Below are positions 39,601-49,590 of a stretch of DNA of 64,000 bases, in pieces. Under the pieces are notes generated by a model. It saw nothing but the letters and a program-made list of their open reading frames with translations, was not told where the DNA came from and searched no databases. The DNA lies in the NCBI RefSeq assembly GCF_022458985.1, contig NC_061772.1, forward strand, positions 26,719,501 to 26,783,500, given 5' to 3'. Positions within the stretch are counted from its first letter, which is position 1, and each line of letters begins with the position of its first letter. This DNA is from Mugil cephalus (taxonomy: Eukaryota; Chordata; Actinopteri; Mugiliformes; Mugilidae). The translations under genes were made by a program, and so were the position numbers.

Positions 39601-42600
39601 TTTTTTAAACTAGTTTGATAGAAGACATGTTAAAAGCAAATAGCAAAAAATCTCAAAATTGATAAGTTGGTGAAAAGACTGTGTTTTTGCTCCTGTGTCT
39701 CACCTTAAATAGCTTATACAAGGCTAAAGACTAAATTCAGCACCAGAAACATTCTTCGTGACCAAACTGTTCTGGGTACTGTATAGTTTCCAAAAAGGAA
39801 CACGGCGGCTGAGGTTTATAAATGTCTGTTTGTGTAAAAAACATATTGAATGTACATGTTTTCAAAGGTGCTGGACTTTGAGCGTGACTATGAGTACATC
39901 CTCGTGCTCAGCGCCCAGAATCCAGTGGCTCTAGTTCGCGGAAGATACGGACCCGCGTCCACGGCAACCGTCTCCATTTATGTGGACGATGTGAACGAGG
40001 GTCCCATCCTGTCGCAAAGCCATTACGAGGTGACCGTCCGAGAGGGGGAGGAACCGGGACGGGTCATCGCCACCATCCGAGGTTACGACCCCGATTCTCA
40101 CCCAATAAGGTAAACGATTCAGGCAGGTAGGCGGACAGGAGCGTGGCGGCGTGTGTCAAGCTAGTTAATCGTATTTTGTTTGCGCAGGTATTCCCTTCAA
40201 GGGGACACCAAGAAATACTTTTCCATAGGGAAGTATTCGGGTGAACTTAAGACTGTGCAGGCCTTGGACAGAGAGGAGAACAGCACGTACACCATGGAGG
40301 TGATTGCAGTGGATGGACGTAAGATCATTATTATTTATACCATACAACAGTTAGTTTGAACCTTGGGAAACACCTCAGGTTAAACCACAACACACAATAC
40401 GAGGCATTTATGATGAGAAGGACAGAGGAGGAGGGCACAGTGTCACAATTAAGGTGCAAGTTTACATTTTATAGCAGTTTTTAATAGTTAAACAGTAATT
40501 TATTCATTTTTTAGTGTTTTAAATAGCATTTTTACATATTTTGTGTGACGGTTTGGTTTTTCTGTTGTTGTATCAGCTCGGCTATATAGTAAATGAACCC
40601 ACTTCAGAGTTTAACATAAATAAATTAATTACACTTACTACTTGAAGTGTATTTCAATTTCGTAGCTTCATAAAAAATCCTTTTTTTTAGGTTTACCAGA
40701 CACATTATTTACAAAAAGTACCAGTATCGCCAATACCAGCCTGAATTTTGCTTGGCTCTGAAAGGAGGTGGTATCGATGGCATCGAACATTACACGACTC
40801 ATCAGTCTGGCACTAGTCGGTCTGTGTCTTTTTTGCCAGCTGGGTTCATTTGTGTTTCTATTTTCTGCTTCTCTTTCAACAAGACGGGAGTTATACAAAT
40901 ATCCGTGCCTCCAAACCTCCTCAGTTAACCTTTTCTCAATGTGATCCATGTTTCTGGATCCAAAACAGTCTGCGTCGACATGATGCCTAGTTACATTTCT
41001 GGGGAGGTACACATCAGGCTACAGTATAAACTGTGCATTATACTCACTCTACCTACAGCCACACATCCAGAGGGGCTCCATTCACAGTGTATTTCACTAA
41101 ATCATCCAGCTGATTGCTCCTACATCAAGTCCAACCTTCCTCCCACCCCCACATCCATCCCAACCAGCCTGTGCAAATGTAATTTATTCTGAGCCGTCGT
41201 TTTCATGAGGTATCTCAACACATGTGTGCCTCAATTTGTCATTAATAGCAGTTCTTCATATCTCCTATTGACCTATGTTATTGTGAATAAAAGACTGAAA
41301 CAATGTGTTTTTTTGCTTATTGAGTTAATGATGTGAGGACAGCATCTGTGTAGCGATTAGCAGGAGACTTGACCTCAAACAAATAACCGCATCTCTCGTG
41401 TTCACCAGGAAACTCCTCGTTATCTGCGTCCACCCTGGTCACCGTTCAGATCCTGGATGTGAACGACAACAGTCCAGTGCTGGTGGGAGACTACTCCTGG
41501 AAGTACCTGTGCACGCCTCGCTGGGAGGACCAAGCCCTGGTGCTGGCTTCACGGGACAGCGACGGACCGCAGCACGGGGGACGACTCAATTTCTCGCTCC
41601 GCAGTGACGCCACGGTCCGACGTAACTGGAAGCTAACGCCTATTAACGGTGAGCCGACGGCAGGCTGAGTGAACCCGGTGCACCCACAGCGTGAAGCACA
41701 AAAGCCTCGTGATTCATGGTTAAAAGAGAAAGAGAGAGGAGGGAAAATAATGTCGGGAGAAGCTTTCGCGCTTCTCTACTCTGATTTTTGCGGCTTTGAC
41801 GAGCTAAAAATTAAAAGGTTAATCAAAACAATGTTCTTAGACAGTAATGTGATTCATAACAAATGCGTTTCTGTTGCAATTTGACTTATTATTTCGAGTA
41901 GTAATTACGCCCGGGTACTCTGGTCTGATTGTGGTTGCCAACACGGTTTCAATTTAGCAACCACAGACCTGGGTTATTTCTCATCTGAACTTCTAGACTA
42001 AAGCAAATATAATCATTTAATTTATATGGTTAAGCTGTGTTGTGTGAAAATGGTAATTTATTGGAAGGAACAGACTGTCGCCTTGCAGCCACAAGCTCCT
42101 GCAGCGTGACAGAGCTGATAATTGGATTATATATACATCAAGTGGACGTCTAGTTTGACTTACATCAATTAAAATGTGTCAACTGCCATTCACGAGTATA
42201 GAAAGCATAAGAAACCGAGCCACCTGCCCCCGGCGATGTGCATACTGCCGCAGCACTTTTTCTCCCTGCATAATTTCTCCAGTCCTATTCTAGCTGGGAG
42301 GTATAACGCAATTATCCTGTTCTGCCGTTTCAAACTGCTAGTGTCGGCCTCGTTTAATGCCAACTATTTACAGCTATGACGTCTGTCATTAAGTCATTCA
42401 AACCGTTCACCCACTTCCCTCTCAGGTTTTTTTTTTTTTTTTTATCTTTCTCTTTCACTCCCCTGTTCCTGTTGGTATTGATTGAGCCCGGCTGTAATTA
42501 TATCTTCTGTGTAATTTCTGTGGCGTCACTGCTAGTTTCCTGACAGCTAATAGAGGCTAAAAGAGGAATCTCCCATAGTGCTTTGCACCTGGTCGCAGGC

Positions 42601-45287
42601 AGTAATGGTTGTACCAATAAATGAGTACTTGTGATGGTATAATTTTAGAGTAGAGTCGCATGGTTCGTGTGACAGACGCAACCTCGTACAGAAATGTGTG
42701 TGTGACATCTCCATTCATCCCAGGTCTTTCAGACTTATCTGTCATTTTCTTTTCTTTTCAGTGCTCTCAGCTAACGACGCTCTTATTCCAGTTATGTTCA
42801 CTCTTAAAGATGGTTCGTAGCTGTAAAAGTGGTACATCCAGTCTACCTCTAACACTTAAAACCAGGGGTCTTCAACGTTTTTCAGGCCCCAAACTGATGG
42901 AGAGTTAAAATAGGAACCCCATACCTACTATATGTGTTCTATATTAAATTCGTGCTATTTATAAAATTCCATTTTTATCATCATTTTGCATCATTTTTCA
43001 TGTGGATTCATGTTAATGTGTATTTAAATATATATATGAAGAAAATGTCTAATCAGCCAAAGATTTTGTGACCCCCTTGCAGTACCTCTGCAGACCCCTG
43101 AAGGGTTGCAGACCCCCCTGTTGAAGATATGTGCTAAACAACTTTGTGATGTAAAAAAAAAAAAAAATACACCAAAATAGTTTGGGGTAGGTAGGCGATT
43201 ACAACCTGGAAAGTGTCACGTCACAACGTCAACAACGTCTCCAAGTGCTGCGCAGCACCGCTCGTGTTTCTCCGACTGGCAAATGGAACATGAAGGGGAG
43301 TGATGGTGAGGTGGAAGACCCCTCGGATAAGGCTTCAAACGGCTTGATAAGGCGCGTATCTGCAGCACGGGGCTTTTTACGTCATGCAACCAGGCTCGAT
43401 CTGCAGAGATAAGATAAAGTGTCGCGGACGCCACAGCGATCCATTCACAGCTCCATCGGCGTCTCTCATTCTGTGCATTGTAGATTTGTGCAGTTGTAAT
43501 GTTGGGTTTTTGGTTGACCTCAGTAGTAGAAGGTGTAGACTATTTTGTGCAGCGACTGCTACGTAGCGTAACAAACCATTTTGGTATGTTATTTAACACG
43601 CACTTGTGATGGTGGGAAATGGTAAAATGAGCTTTGAAGCTGCATAAATTGAATCAGTTCATGCAAAAGGAGAAATACTTCTTGTCTGTTTCTTTCAGAC
43701 ACTCACACCAACCTGTCCTTAAACATCCCATACCTGGCCCCTGAGGTCTACACTGTGCCCTTCACCATCTCTGACAGCAGCTCCCCTCCCAGGAGCACCT
43801 TCATAAACTTGCCAGGTATTGCTGACACTTGTGCTGATGCGCTAAGGTTGAACCCAGGGTGGCCGTGGGACGGGAGCGGCGGAAAACAATCAATAGAGAT
43901 CAACTCCAGTGTGCCAGCTTGTCCTAGCAGCCGCGCTCTTGTTTATTAATGATGCAATGGGGCTTTTACAAATGATTTTTCCAGCCTTGTGATTACACAG
44001 CCCTCTAAAGACTGCGCTCTGCCTAATACAAACACGCTGACACCTTATATACATAACACAAAGCAGCACATAACTTATCGTGCACATGTTTGGATAAACC
44101 ATATGGCTGTAGGAATAAGTGTAGAGCGTGTTGTTCTTGTTTCGCTTATATTCGAGGCATCTCTTACGTAATGAGAATTATTAGCCGAACTTCCCAAATA
44201 TATGCCTCATCTTTCGTAAGCGCAGTGTTGTTAGCTGCAATATAAGGATTTAAGGATTAAAAAAAAACACCGTGCCTTAAAATAACTTTCAGTCGTCAGT
44301 TTTATTTCCTGTTTACTCAGACGTTTCCTGGACTTGTTTTTGTTTTCATATTTTCCTACTCCTGTCCAGTGACGGTATGTCCCTGCAACGTCAGAGGGAA
44401 CTGCAAAATGGCAGCCAAGCAGCTGGAGGGCATGCCAACGATTCAGTCTGCGGTGGGCATACTGCTTGGCACCTTTGCAGTCATAGGTAAGCAAACAGAC
44501 TGTAGACTGTAAATAGAGATGGATGAGGAGGAACTGCTCCTCCAAGAAAAAAAGAGTGGAGCCAAAGCAAGTAGAGCTCCCCCTGGTGGCTGGCTGCAGT
44601 ATAGGTCATAAGCTTCACCTCCTCCATGTCAGACGATGGGACTTGGTTCAAACTAAAACACTAAAGTCATGTCATTTATTTTTTTTATTTTTTAGGATAA
44701 TTTCTGTCATTTCAGATATAATAATATTTAAATAAATTAATATAATACTGATGCATACTCATGTGTCCTTTTTTTCTTGATAAGTTTTGGTTTTGGTGCT
44801 ATAGGAAGAGGATATGATATAATGCCGACTATCAGTAGCCCTGCTAAACGTTCCGTAAAGAGTTAAAATAAATAAATAAATTAAAACAAGTACAGTTTAT
44901 AATCCAACATTTCTTTATAATCGGTGGAAGCTACTGCACAGACTCTGGCTCTAAACCCACAAGAAGTTGCCACCCGTATCCCTGGGAAAGTAGGCCAATG
45001 CAGGGGAGTAGAGACGCAGTGTCCATATTTATGTACTGTCCATTCAGAATGCTAACAGCACATTCTAAGCGACCACTGCAAGATTTACAGGAGTATTGTT
45101 GGATCATTACAACTACATCAGATATTCACTAACTTTTATACACATTTTAAGCAATAATACGGCAACTACTTTTGTTTCAATTCCAGGAACTATCCTCATC
45201 GTTGTATTTGTAAGACTGTCCTACCAGAACCCCAAACGGCCAAGCAAAACTAACCAGGAGAGGGTCCCCCTGAAGATTTCAATCTGA
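15658..45287 (+). CDS. cdh16: Cadherin-16 (Ksp-cadherin)-like seven-repeat cadherin
   Basis: Calcium-dependent epithelial adhesion protein of the 7D class (CDH16/CDH17). Coding exons: 15658-15705, 15806-15904, 19476-19610, 19857-19986, 20486-20644, 22405-22601, 28319-28444, 31247-31397, 31963-32175, 33153-33229, 35324-35515, 39868-40109, 40188-40318, 41409-41648, 43699-43815, 44370-44486, 45187-45287; phases agree at every junction, giving 824 aa (human CDH16 and CDH17 are about 830). Signal peptide about 1-26; seven cadherin repeats with linkers DKNDN, DANDN, DENNN, DDVNE and DVNDN and LDRE motifs in repeats 1, 3 and 6; several N-glycosylation sites; membrane helix about 780-800; tail of about 24 residues without a catenin-binding region. 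The linker between repeats 2 and 3 lacks DxNDN. CDH16 is preferred over CDH17 only because rrad is adjacent (CDH17 pairs with GEM); protein features alone do not separate them. Confidence 0.9.
16130..19255. repeat. Diverged tandem duplication inside cdh16 intron 2
   Basis: Blocks of 16.13-16.97 kb recur in the same order at 17.61-19.25 kb: GTAAACGGTGGTAAATCTGT / GTAAATGGTGGCAAATGTGT; CTAAACAGTACGTTAT in both; AATTGCTGATCTGGCATCAG / AATTGCTGGTCTGACACCAA; GGGGAAAAGACCTGCGT / GGTGAAAAGACCTGCGT; GCCGTCATCACTCCACT in both. The second copy is longer because a THAP-carrying element (17.87-18.55 kb) sits in it. Confidence 0.8.
17871..18554 (-). mobile_element. THAP-carrying DNA transposon remnant, copy 1
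   Basis: Ends are inverted repeats AGGTATGGATGACGTCAC and, reversed, AGATATGCACGTGACGTCAC. On the minus strand near the right end (18,290-18,415) is a relict THAP zinc-finger exon starting MGKSCCATD, with YLPKKRE and, after a one-base frame change, KWIGALRRSNWNP and a GT donor. The second zinc cysteine appears as Arg (DRTN where CTN is usual), so the domain is broken. THAP domains occur in P-type and Kolobok transposases; I cannot decide between them. Possible flanking direct repeat ATGCAATA / ATGCATAG. Confidence 0.65.
20715..20937. mobile_element. Short Tc1-like element, copy C (5'-truncated)
   Basis: Right half only: GAGTTGTTCCTAAACGCTTT, TACATGTCTGAGTAACATCC, ACGAATGAATGCCAGGTCCA and the terminal TAATGTTGTGGCTGATC. 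It lies in cdh16 intron 5, just after exon 5. Confidence 0.75.
25050..25140. repeat. Polypyrimidine (CT-rich) tract
   Basis: About 90 bases almost entirely C and T on the plus strand, in cdh16 intron 6. It produces open frames on both strands that are low-complexity artefacts. Confidence 0.85.
26919..27297. mobile_element. Short Tc1-like inverted-repeat element, copy D
   Basis: Ends AGTGATCAGGCATAACATTA and, at the right, TGTGACGCCTGATCGGTG; the interior has GTTAGTGGGGGCCTTTGGGT, GAGGGGCCTCTGTGGATCAT and GAATTTGGAGGCCAGGTCAA, shared with copies A and B. It lies in cdh16 intron 6. Confidence 0.82.
29450..30985 (+). pseudogene. Tc1-like transposase relict, interrupted by another element
   Basis: Conceptual fragments in order: EVAHAVQFL..SPSTVS (helix-turn-helix region), then NRVSAGRILQNYLQETTGV and SDKTIRNRLNEW (29,690-29,790), then FTDESRFTLST-type and VMVWGGIS-type sequence at about 29,915-30,020, then the catalytic-domain end resembling HSLDLNPIEHL (30,240-30,270), and finally SDALVQIWEETPQDTTQCLV (30,818-30,880). 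Stops and frame shifts separate the pieces, and about 480 bases (30,334-30,817) are inserted before the last one. It lies in cdh16 intron 7 and is not functional. Confidence 0.8.
30334..30817. mobile_element. Insertion inside the Tc1 transposase relict
   Basis: The transposase codons for QELS are cut after CAGGAACTCAG and resume at AGCGATGCCCTGG. The insert starts with GTTTACATGCATGTAATAAA and has repeated TTATCCGATTAAG / TTAATCCGACTTTAA motifs and CACCACCTAGTGTC near its right side. That left end resembles a dispersed fish repeat beginning TTTACATGCAC. The class is not determined, and the insert may be composite. Confidence 0.55.
32262..32886. mobile_element. hAT-like element (GGTCTTCAAC family), copy 1
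   Basis: The right end GGTAGGGGGTCCCTACTTAA .. AACGTTGAAGACC and the left GGGGGAGGCTGCAAAA match the 50.85 kb copy. This copy is longer because it keeps a GC-rich block (32,400-32,640) with CCCCGCCCC and CCAAT/ATTGG boxes. It lies in cdh16 intron 9. Confidence 0.65.
32647..32672. repeat. (TTTTA)n microsatellite
   Basis: About five TTTTA units within the hAT-like copy. Confidence 0.85.
34544..34574. repeat. Poly-G tract
   Basis: Run of 20 G flanked by further G-rich bases in cdh16 intron 10. It could form G-quadruplex structure; its length is likely unstable in sequencing. Confidence 0.9.
35945..36023. repeat. Interrupted (TG)n microsatellite with G tract
   Basis: TG runs at 35,947-35,962 and 36,007-36,023 separated by a G10 run and unique bases. 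Confidence 0.9.
36868..37960. mobile_element. Short Tc1-like element, copy E, split by a nested insertion
   Basis: The left part (36,868-37,184) starts TACACCAATCAGCCATAACA and runs to GGTCTAGGTGGGTGG. The right part (37,867-37,960) resumes GTGCTACATGTCTAAGTAAC and ends GTGGCCATAATGTTTTTGAG. Between them lies a 682-bp hAT-like element. Uninterrupted copies read GGTGGGTGCTACATGTCTAA across this point. It lies in cdh16 intron 11. Confidence 0.82.
37185..37866. mobile_element. hAT-like element (CAGCGTTGCCAGA family) nested in copy E
   Basis: Imperfect terminal inverted repeats CAGCGTTGCCAGACG / CATCTGGCAGCACTG, flanked by 8-base direct repeats GTGGCACA (37,177-37,184) and GTGCTACA (37,867-37,874). 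CAG ends and 8-base target duplications are hAT features. The interior includes TACGATAATTATCGTA palindromes and a stretch TTTCTTGAAGATGTTTCGTC common in fish repeats. No transposase frame. Confidence 0.75.
40668..41035 (-). pseudogene. MADF-like fragment, possibly from a Harbinger-type transposon
   Basis: On the minus strand at 40,850-40,960 the frame reads MDHIEKRLTEEVWRHGYLYN, then SRLVEREAE. This resembles the start of MADF domains carried by the Myb-like protein of PIF/Harbinger elements and by cellular MADF genes. No continuation is found. It lies in cdh16 intron 13. The match is short, so treat it as tentative. Confidence 0.35.
42863..43128. mobile_element. hAT-like element (GGTCTTCAAC family), copy 2
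   Basis: Starts CAGGGGTCTTCAACGTTTTT and ends near CCCCCTGTTGAAG, forming an inverted repeat. The interior has CCCATACCTACTATATGTGT and ACCCCCTTGCAGTACCTCTG, shared with copies at 50.9, 57.8 and 59.8 kb. It lies in cdh16 intron 14. Confidence 0.7.
44505..44875. repeat. Dispersed fish repeat, CCCCCTGGTGGCTGGCTGCAG type, copy 1
   Basis: Shares GTAGAGCTCCCCCTGGTG, TGGCTGCAGTA and AGGTCATAAGC and later ATAATGCCGACTATCAGTAG-like sequence with the copy at 55.29-55.64 kb. It lies in cdh16 intron 16, between the exons that encode the membrane helix. The class is unknown to me. Confidence 0.6.
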
Positions 45288-45571
45288 CCAGGACGGTATT
45301 TGCGGTGTCTTGCTGACTGGACACGCATTAAGTGTCATGAATGTCTAAATATGAATGTATGTTTCATTTATTGAATCTGTTCAGATGTGCACAGCATGTA
45401 TTTTAGTTTAGCCCAGTTTTCCATTATATGTTGAACACTGAAGCCTCTGCCTTGTTTTTTTTCTTTTCTTTTTTTTTTTTTTATTGCTGTAGAGCTGTTT
45501 GTTTCTAAATGGTTAATTGACTACAAAATATGGACAAAATATGTAGAGCATAGTTAAGTGGACAGCTTTAC

Positions 45572-45577
45572 AAATAA
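45572..45577 (+). terminator. cdh16 polyadenylation signal
   Basis: AATAAA 285 bases after the cdh16 stop codon. A second, weaker candidate is the ATTAAA at about 45786. Confidence 0.55.
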
Positions 45578-45799
45578 ATATATTTTAAGAATGCATGTAC
45601 CAGTTATTCATTCTTGTTATATTTACGTTACACTTCTTGTCATTGTATTATCAGCTTTTTCCATTTCCAAGTTCTAATTATGACAAATTATGAACAATAT
45701 AAATCATCAGAAACCTGCTTGTAAATGCTGAGATTTGATTGTATGTAATTATGTATTATATTGTATATGTAAACAAATCAATAGAATTAAAATGCATTT

Positions 45800-46460
45800 C
45801 AATCACCAGATACAGTACATGCATAATTTAATTTAATTTCAAACCCTCTGTGTTCTGTTCTTCCATTTGGTCCAAGTTTACCTGTTCATAAGATGCGTTG
45901 CATTAAGCCTCATTGTCTCCCAGCTTCCTCCCATCCTCCCCCTTTATAAACCAAAACACATTTAATCTGATGAGACGGCCTGAAATCGGCCCGTAGTTGC
46001 ATTAGCGGCGTGCTCCAGTCTCTGTGATTAAGTTCTTTAGAAACACTGACACAGATGACCCAACAGGAAAGCAAAAGCTATATTCAGACCAAAGTGTTGC
46101 TATGAATAGCTGAAGAAACGAAGGTCCACTCAATAACACTCAGCCGGCAGAGACCAACCGAGTAATTGCCACTCGTTTGCAAGAGAAAAGCTGCACAAAT
46201 TGGATAGATGCCACGTATTTGTCAGTGTAATTAAATTTTGGGTAACTGTTCATAACTCAAGTGTAGGGAGAAAGAGTAAATAATGCAGCAGAAAAATTGT
46301 GCTCTGGGACAAAGTTGCCACTGATGCACTTGACTTTTGACAGCAGCTGTTTGATTAAGAACATAACAAGCTCTATTTTAAATCTGACGCTAACATGTTT
46401 TTAATATTAGGGTACAATTACCCCTCATATTGTCTGTATCACCTAGTTCTGTGTTACACT
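45800..46460. other. Gene-free sequence downstream of cdh16
   Basis: No coding exon, repeat end or RNA gene recognised. The downstream 18 kb to 63.6 kb likewise shows no recognisable coding exon apart from the repeats listed. Confidence 0.5.
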
Positions 46461-46467
46461 TATTTAA

Positions 46468-47336
46468 TCAGCCACAACATTAAAACCACTGCTTCAGTGT
46501 TTCTGCTGTGAAACTGTTGGACCTGACGTTCATTCGCGTGGATGTTACTTAAACATTTATCATCAGTAAAAATGTCAAAGTTAGGGCTCAGGGAGAACGA
46601 TGAAGGTGACATGGTGCACAACCTCTGGACTGCTATTATCCGATTTATTAATGATGTACTGAAAACAGAGTTTAGGAAAGGTCCAGCATTGTATCTTTTG
46701 GGTCTGGCCCATCCTCACCAAGGGAAGTAAAGGGAAGTGGGGTTATCCTAAGACACTGGAAGTCAAAAGAAGAAAAAAAACAAGTTTTAAGAAATGGAGA
46801 GATGAAATAACCAAGATAGCCTCTTTTGAAAAACTTTTTGCAGGATCATTAACAGCGTAGACTCTTTTTTGAAAAAATGGGCCCATTATCTGGAAATGAT
46901 AGGAATGGGTTGATCATCATCATCATGCTTCAACACACACTTTACATACCTTCGTATGATCTGTATACGCTCAGGGAACAAACGTGTCTTTCTTCTTAGT
47001 TATGCTTTGGATTTTCATTTAAACGAAAAGTTAATAAAACGTTAAATCACAACAAAAAAAAAGAAAGAAAAAAAAAGATATTTACCACCAACCGAGATCT
47101 GACCAGGCGCCCCCACCCCATAGCAATGACACTCAACTCTCTCATCAACTCTCTGTTGGATGAGCCACTGTGGACCCAACCCTTAGGACCCTTAGACCCC
47201 CACTAACAAAACCCTGTTTCCAGACACCAGCTCACAAGGCCCATGTCCATTCCCTGATGAGTTACAACTGTTTGGCACAAGAGAGACTTACACAATATTA
47301 GGAAGGTGGTCATAATGATATGCCTGATCGATGTAA
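46468..47336. mobile_element. Short Tc1-like element, copy F, split by a LINE insertion
   Basis: The left end ATCAGCCACAACATTAAAAC and the following ACCTGACGTTCATTCGCGTG join, across a 514-base insert, to CGCCCCCACCCCATAGCAAT and the right end GTGGTCATAATGATATGCCT. The left end is of the ACATTAAAACC subfamily and the right end of the ATTATGACC subfamily, so the element looks like a chimera. Confidence 0.78.
46566..47079 (+). mobile_element. L1-like LINE, 3' fragment, inserted in copy F
   Basis: Conceptual translation gives the C-terminal end of an L1/Tx1-type ORF2: LWTAIIRFINDVLKTEFRKG, PALYLLGLAH, then ILRHWKSKEE, KWRDEITKIASFEKLF. The sequence ends in an A-rich tail (47,053-47,076). It is bordered by 11-base direct repeats ATTTATCATCA (46,555-46,565) and ATTTACCACCA (47,080-47,090), the mark of target-primed insertion. 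5'-truncated and inactive. Confidence 0.75.
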
Positions 47337-47519
47337 ATGATGTATATTAAAAAAAAACCCACAATATATTCTAGATAGGCATTAGTAGATATAAACTAGT
47401 AGCTCCTTAACATACGAATTGTTCCAGTAAACATGAATGAGATGGCACATCTAAAAATAACCAAATTTACTCCTTAATAACTATATGAATATAAATATGA
47501 GACACTCATTCAGCTGGAC

Positions 47520-47540
47520 TTTTTTTTTTTTTTTTTTTTC
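47520..47540. repeat. Poly-T tract
   Basis: About 20 T in a row, possibly the tail of a minus-strand retroelement. No retroelement body was recognised. Confidence 0.8.
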
Positions 47541-48737
47541 AATGTGCTCTGACTCATATACAGATAAAGCTGCTGGTATGGCCTACACACAAACCACCCG
47601 TTTATATCAAGTTATTTATATCCCAGTCTGACTCTCCCAATCAAAGCCAGCTCTAAATAAAAAACAAAGTTTACCAAAAAGCACCCGGAGCGCGGTAGGG
47701 GAAGGGATTAGCTCGTGACAATGGGTCAAGTTACATTTCACAACCTTTAGCCTTGATCTGTTCCTGCACATCTCCAGAGGACGGAGGCCCCCCCTCCCCT
47801 CCGCCTCATCTGGCCGAGTTTGGGTGCAAAGCCATGGAAAGTTGGGAGGGGGAGAGGGGTGAGATTTCCAATCACTGCAAGCACCTTGGGAAACGAGCGA
47901 TAATTCACCACATGTGGACGGACGCTCAGGGACAGGAACAGCGGAGCACTGACCGGTTTTCCCCAAGAGGCTGGCGAGTTTTCCATTGCTCAGTTACCGA
48001 CACAGACGAGTGTTTTTCCTAATCCCTCCTCCCTCCGGACCGAGTCTCCCCACAGATTTGGCTATTTTAAGATTGCTTAAGGATCACGTTGTTTTTCACT
48101 TTGGCTACAAAGTTGACAGTTTTCCCATCTGTAGCTGTTAGAGACTCGCTGAGTGTCACTACCGGCGCAAGCTGTTACCCTGAGTGAGATGTTGTTTCTG
48201 TTCAGCTGTGGTTTGTAAAACTTTTGCATTGCATCTGCCTACACATGTCACTATTATTCCGACACCTCGTTTTAGTCAGTGACTAAATAACTCCAGCTTT
48301 CTAGTGTTTAATTAAATCCGGTTTAACACTACATCCTCCAAAATGGTCATACCGTTGAAAGACTGCAAAGTTATGCCGCTTTTACATAAACTAAACATTA
48401 TAAATGCCATGAATTGTTGTTTATTTTCACATCAGCAGGGTGGACAAACTGATCCGAAAAGGCTGGACATCATCATGGAAAATCTTTCACACCCACTTCA
48501 CCGCACAATAGAGGGGCAGGGGAGCTCATTCTCCAACAGACTCATCCGGCCTTTCTCTTACAGTGAACATTATAGGACTTAACTCATACCCTACTGCAAG
48601 TGCAGCTGTACAACAACTCACCCTTCAATATTTCTACAGACAACTGTTAATGTTATTCATGTCAGGGTTCCTCCATTCATATTATTGCATCCTACTACAT
48701 CCTACTTCTTGTACATTTGTACGTGAGTTTGTAAACA

Positions 48738-48768
48738 GAATAGTATAGAATAGAATAGAATAGAATGT
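48738..48768. repeat. (TAGAA)n microsatellite
   Basis: Five-base units (AGAAT) just left of the THAP-type element; followed by GTCCTTTAT, then TGTCATTATAC beyond the element. Together these read as one retroelement-tail-like sequence split by the insertion. Confidence 0.8.
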
Positions 48769-48778
48769 CCTTTATATG

Positions 48779-49590
48779 GAGGGTATACACGTGACGTCAC
48801 TGCCGCCCGGGGGCCACGCCCCTCGAGTGGCAAAAACATGGTGAAATATATCAGTAAACACAGCGAGAAACGGGAAAAATGGGGATTATCTGATCAAATT
48901 AAGGACAAACTGACACCCTACAACGATCCATACGAAATAGTTTGGATTTGGAAACGTGCACTAGCCTCAGTTTCAGTTAGTTTAAGTTAGTTTCAGGTCA
49001 TTTCAGTTATGGTAAATGTAGCTAAATAAAAGATGCTAACGCTAAGAGCTTTACTGAGAAGTAACGTTAGACACACAATATTGTAGCGTCGGACCGGACG
49101 TTAAAAGTATGACTAGGAGTGATCACAAATATTACGTGTATTGTTATTTAGTGTTGGAACCGAAATAGTTACTGTCAGCAGTAACTACGCCGAAACAACA
49201 ACATGGACAAACTTACCTGACAGCCCTCCAGGACGTAACTTAAGGTAAGACTTCATCAAGAAAATACAGAATAATTACATGACAGTAAATGTGAATGGAT
49301 TCCAGGTGTTTCTTCATAATGCAGCGATCCATTTACTTCTCTTTTCTTTGGCAGTCGGCGATATAAAAATCTGAAAAAATATATATCTCTGACTGCTTTT
49401 CAAATCTGTCAAGTCAATCGCGCTACAGCTCTTCTGCTTTTTAAAATTAGTTTTACAATCTAGATGCTATTAAATCCTATGATTCAAACTAATGCTGCTA
49501 ATCTCCATGTTCAACCGTCACGTTTTACCACAAAGTGGCCGTAACCATGGAGACTTCACTTGCTGTGACGTCACGTGCGTACCCTCCATT
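48779..49590 (-). mobile_element. THAP-carrying DNA transposon remnant, copy 2
   Basis: Inverted ends GGAGGGTATACACGTGACGT (48,778 on) and, reversed, GGAGGGTACGCACGTGACGT. The interior follows copy 1 (GGCCACGCCCC near the left, CATGGAGACTTCACTT near the right) at about 80% by eye. The THAP exon is recognisable on the minus strand (49,310-49,440: YRRLPKKRE, EETPGIH frame) but deleted and shifted. A 46-residue open frame (MVKYISKHSEKREKWG..) starts at 48,838 on the plus strand in the left arm; its meaning is unclear. Confidence 0.68.

Larger units (their letters stand above)
35516..39867. other. cdh16 intron 11 (4.4 kb)
   Basis: No coding exon seen. Contents: TG-rich microsatellites at 35,945-36,023, a Tc1-like copy with a nested hAT-like element (36.87-37.96 kb), and otherwise unremarkable sequence. 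Confidence 0.6.

Noticed and set aside
47616-48022. Overlapping open frames on both strands
   Set aside because: No domain, no splice context and no similarity I recognise; likely chance frames in GC-richer sequence.
48741-48768. CRISPR-like short repeats
   Set aside because: Plain five-base microsatellite without spacers, in a vertebrate genome.
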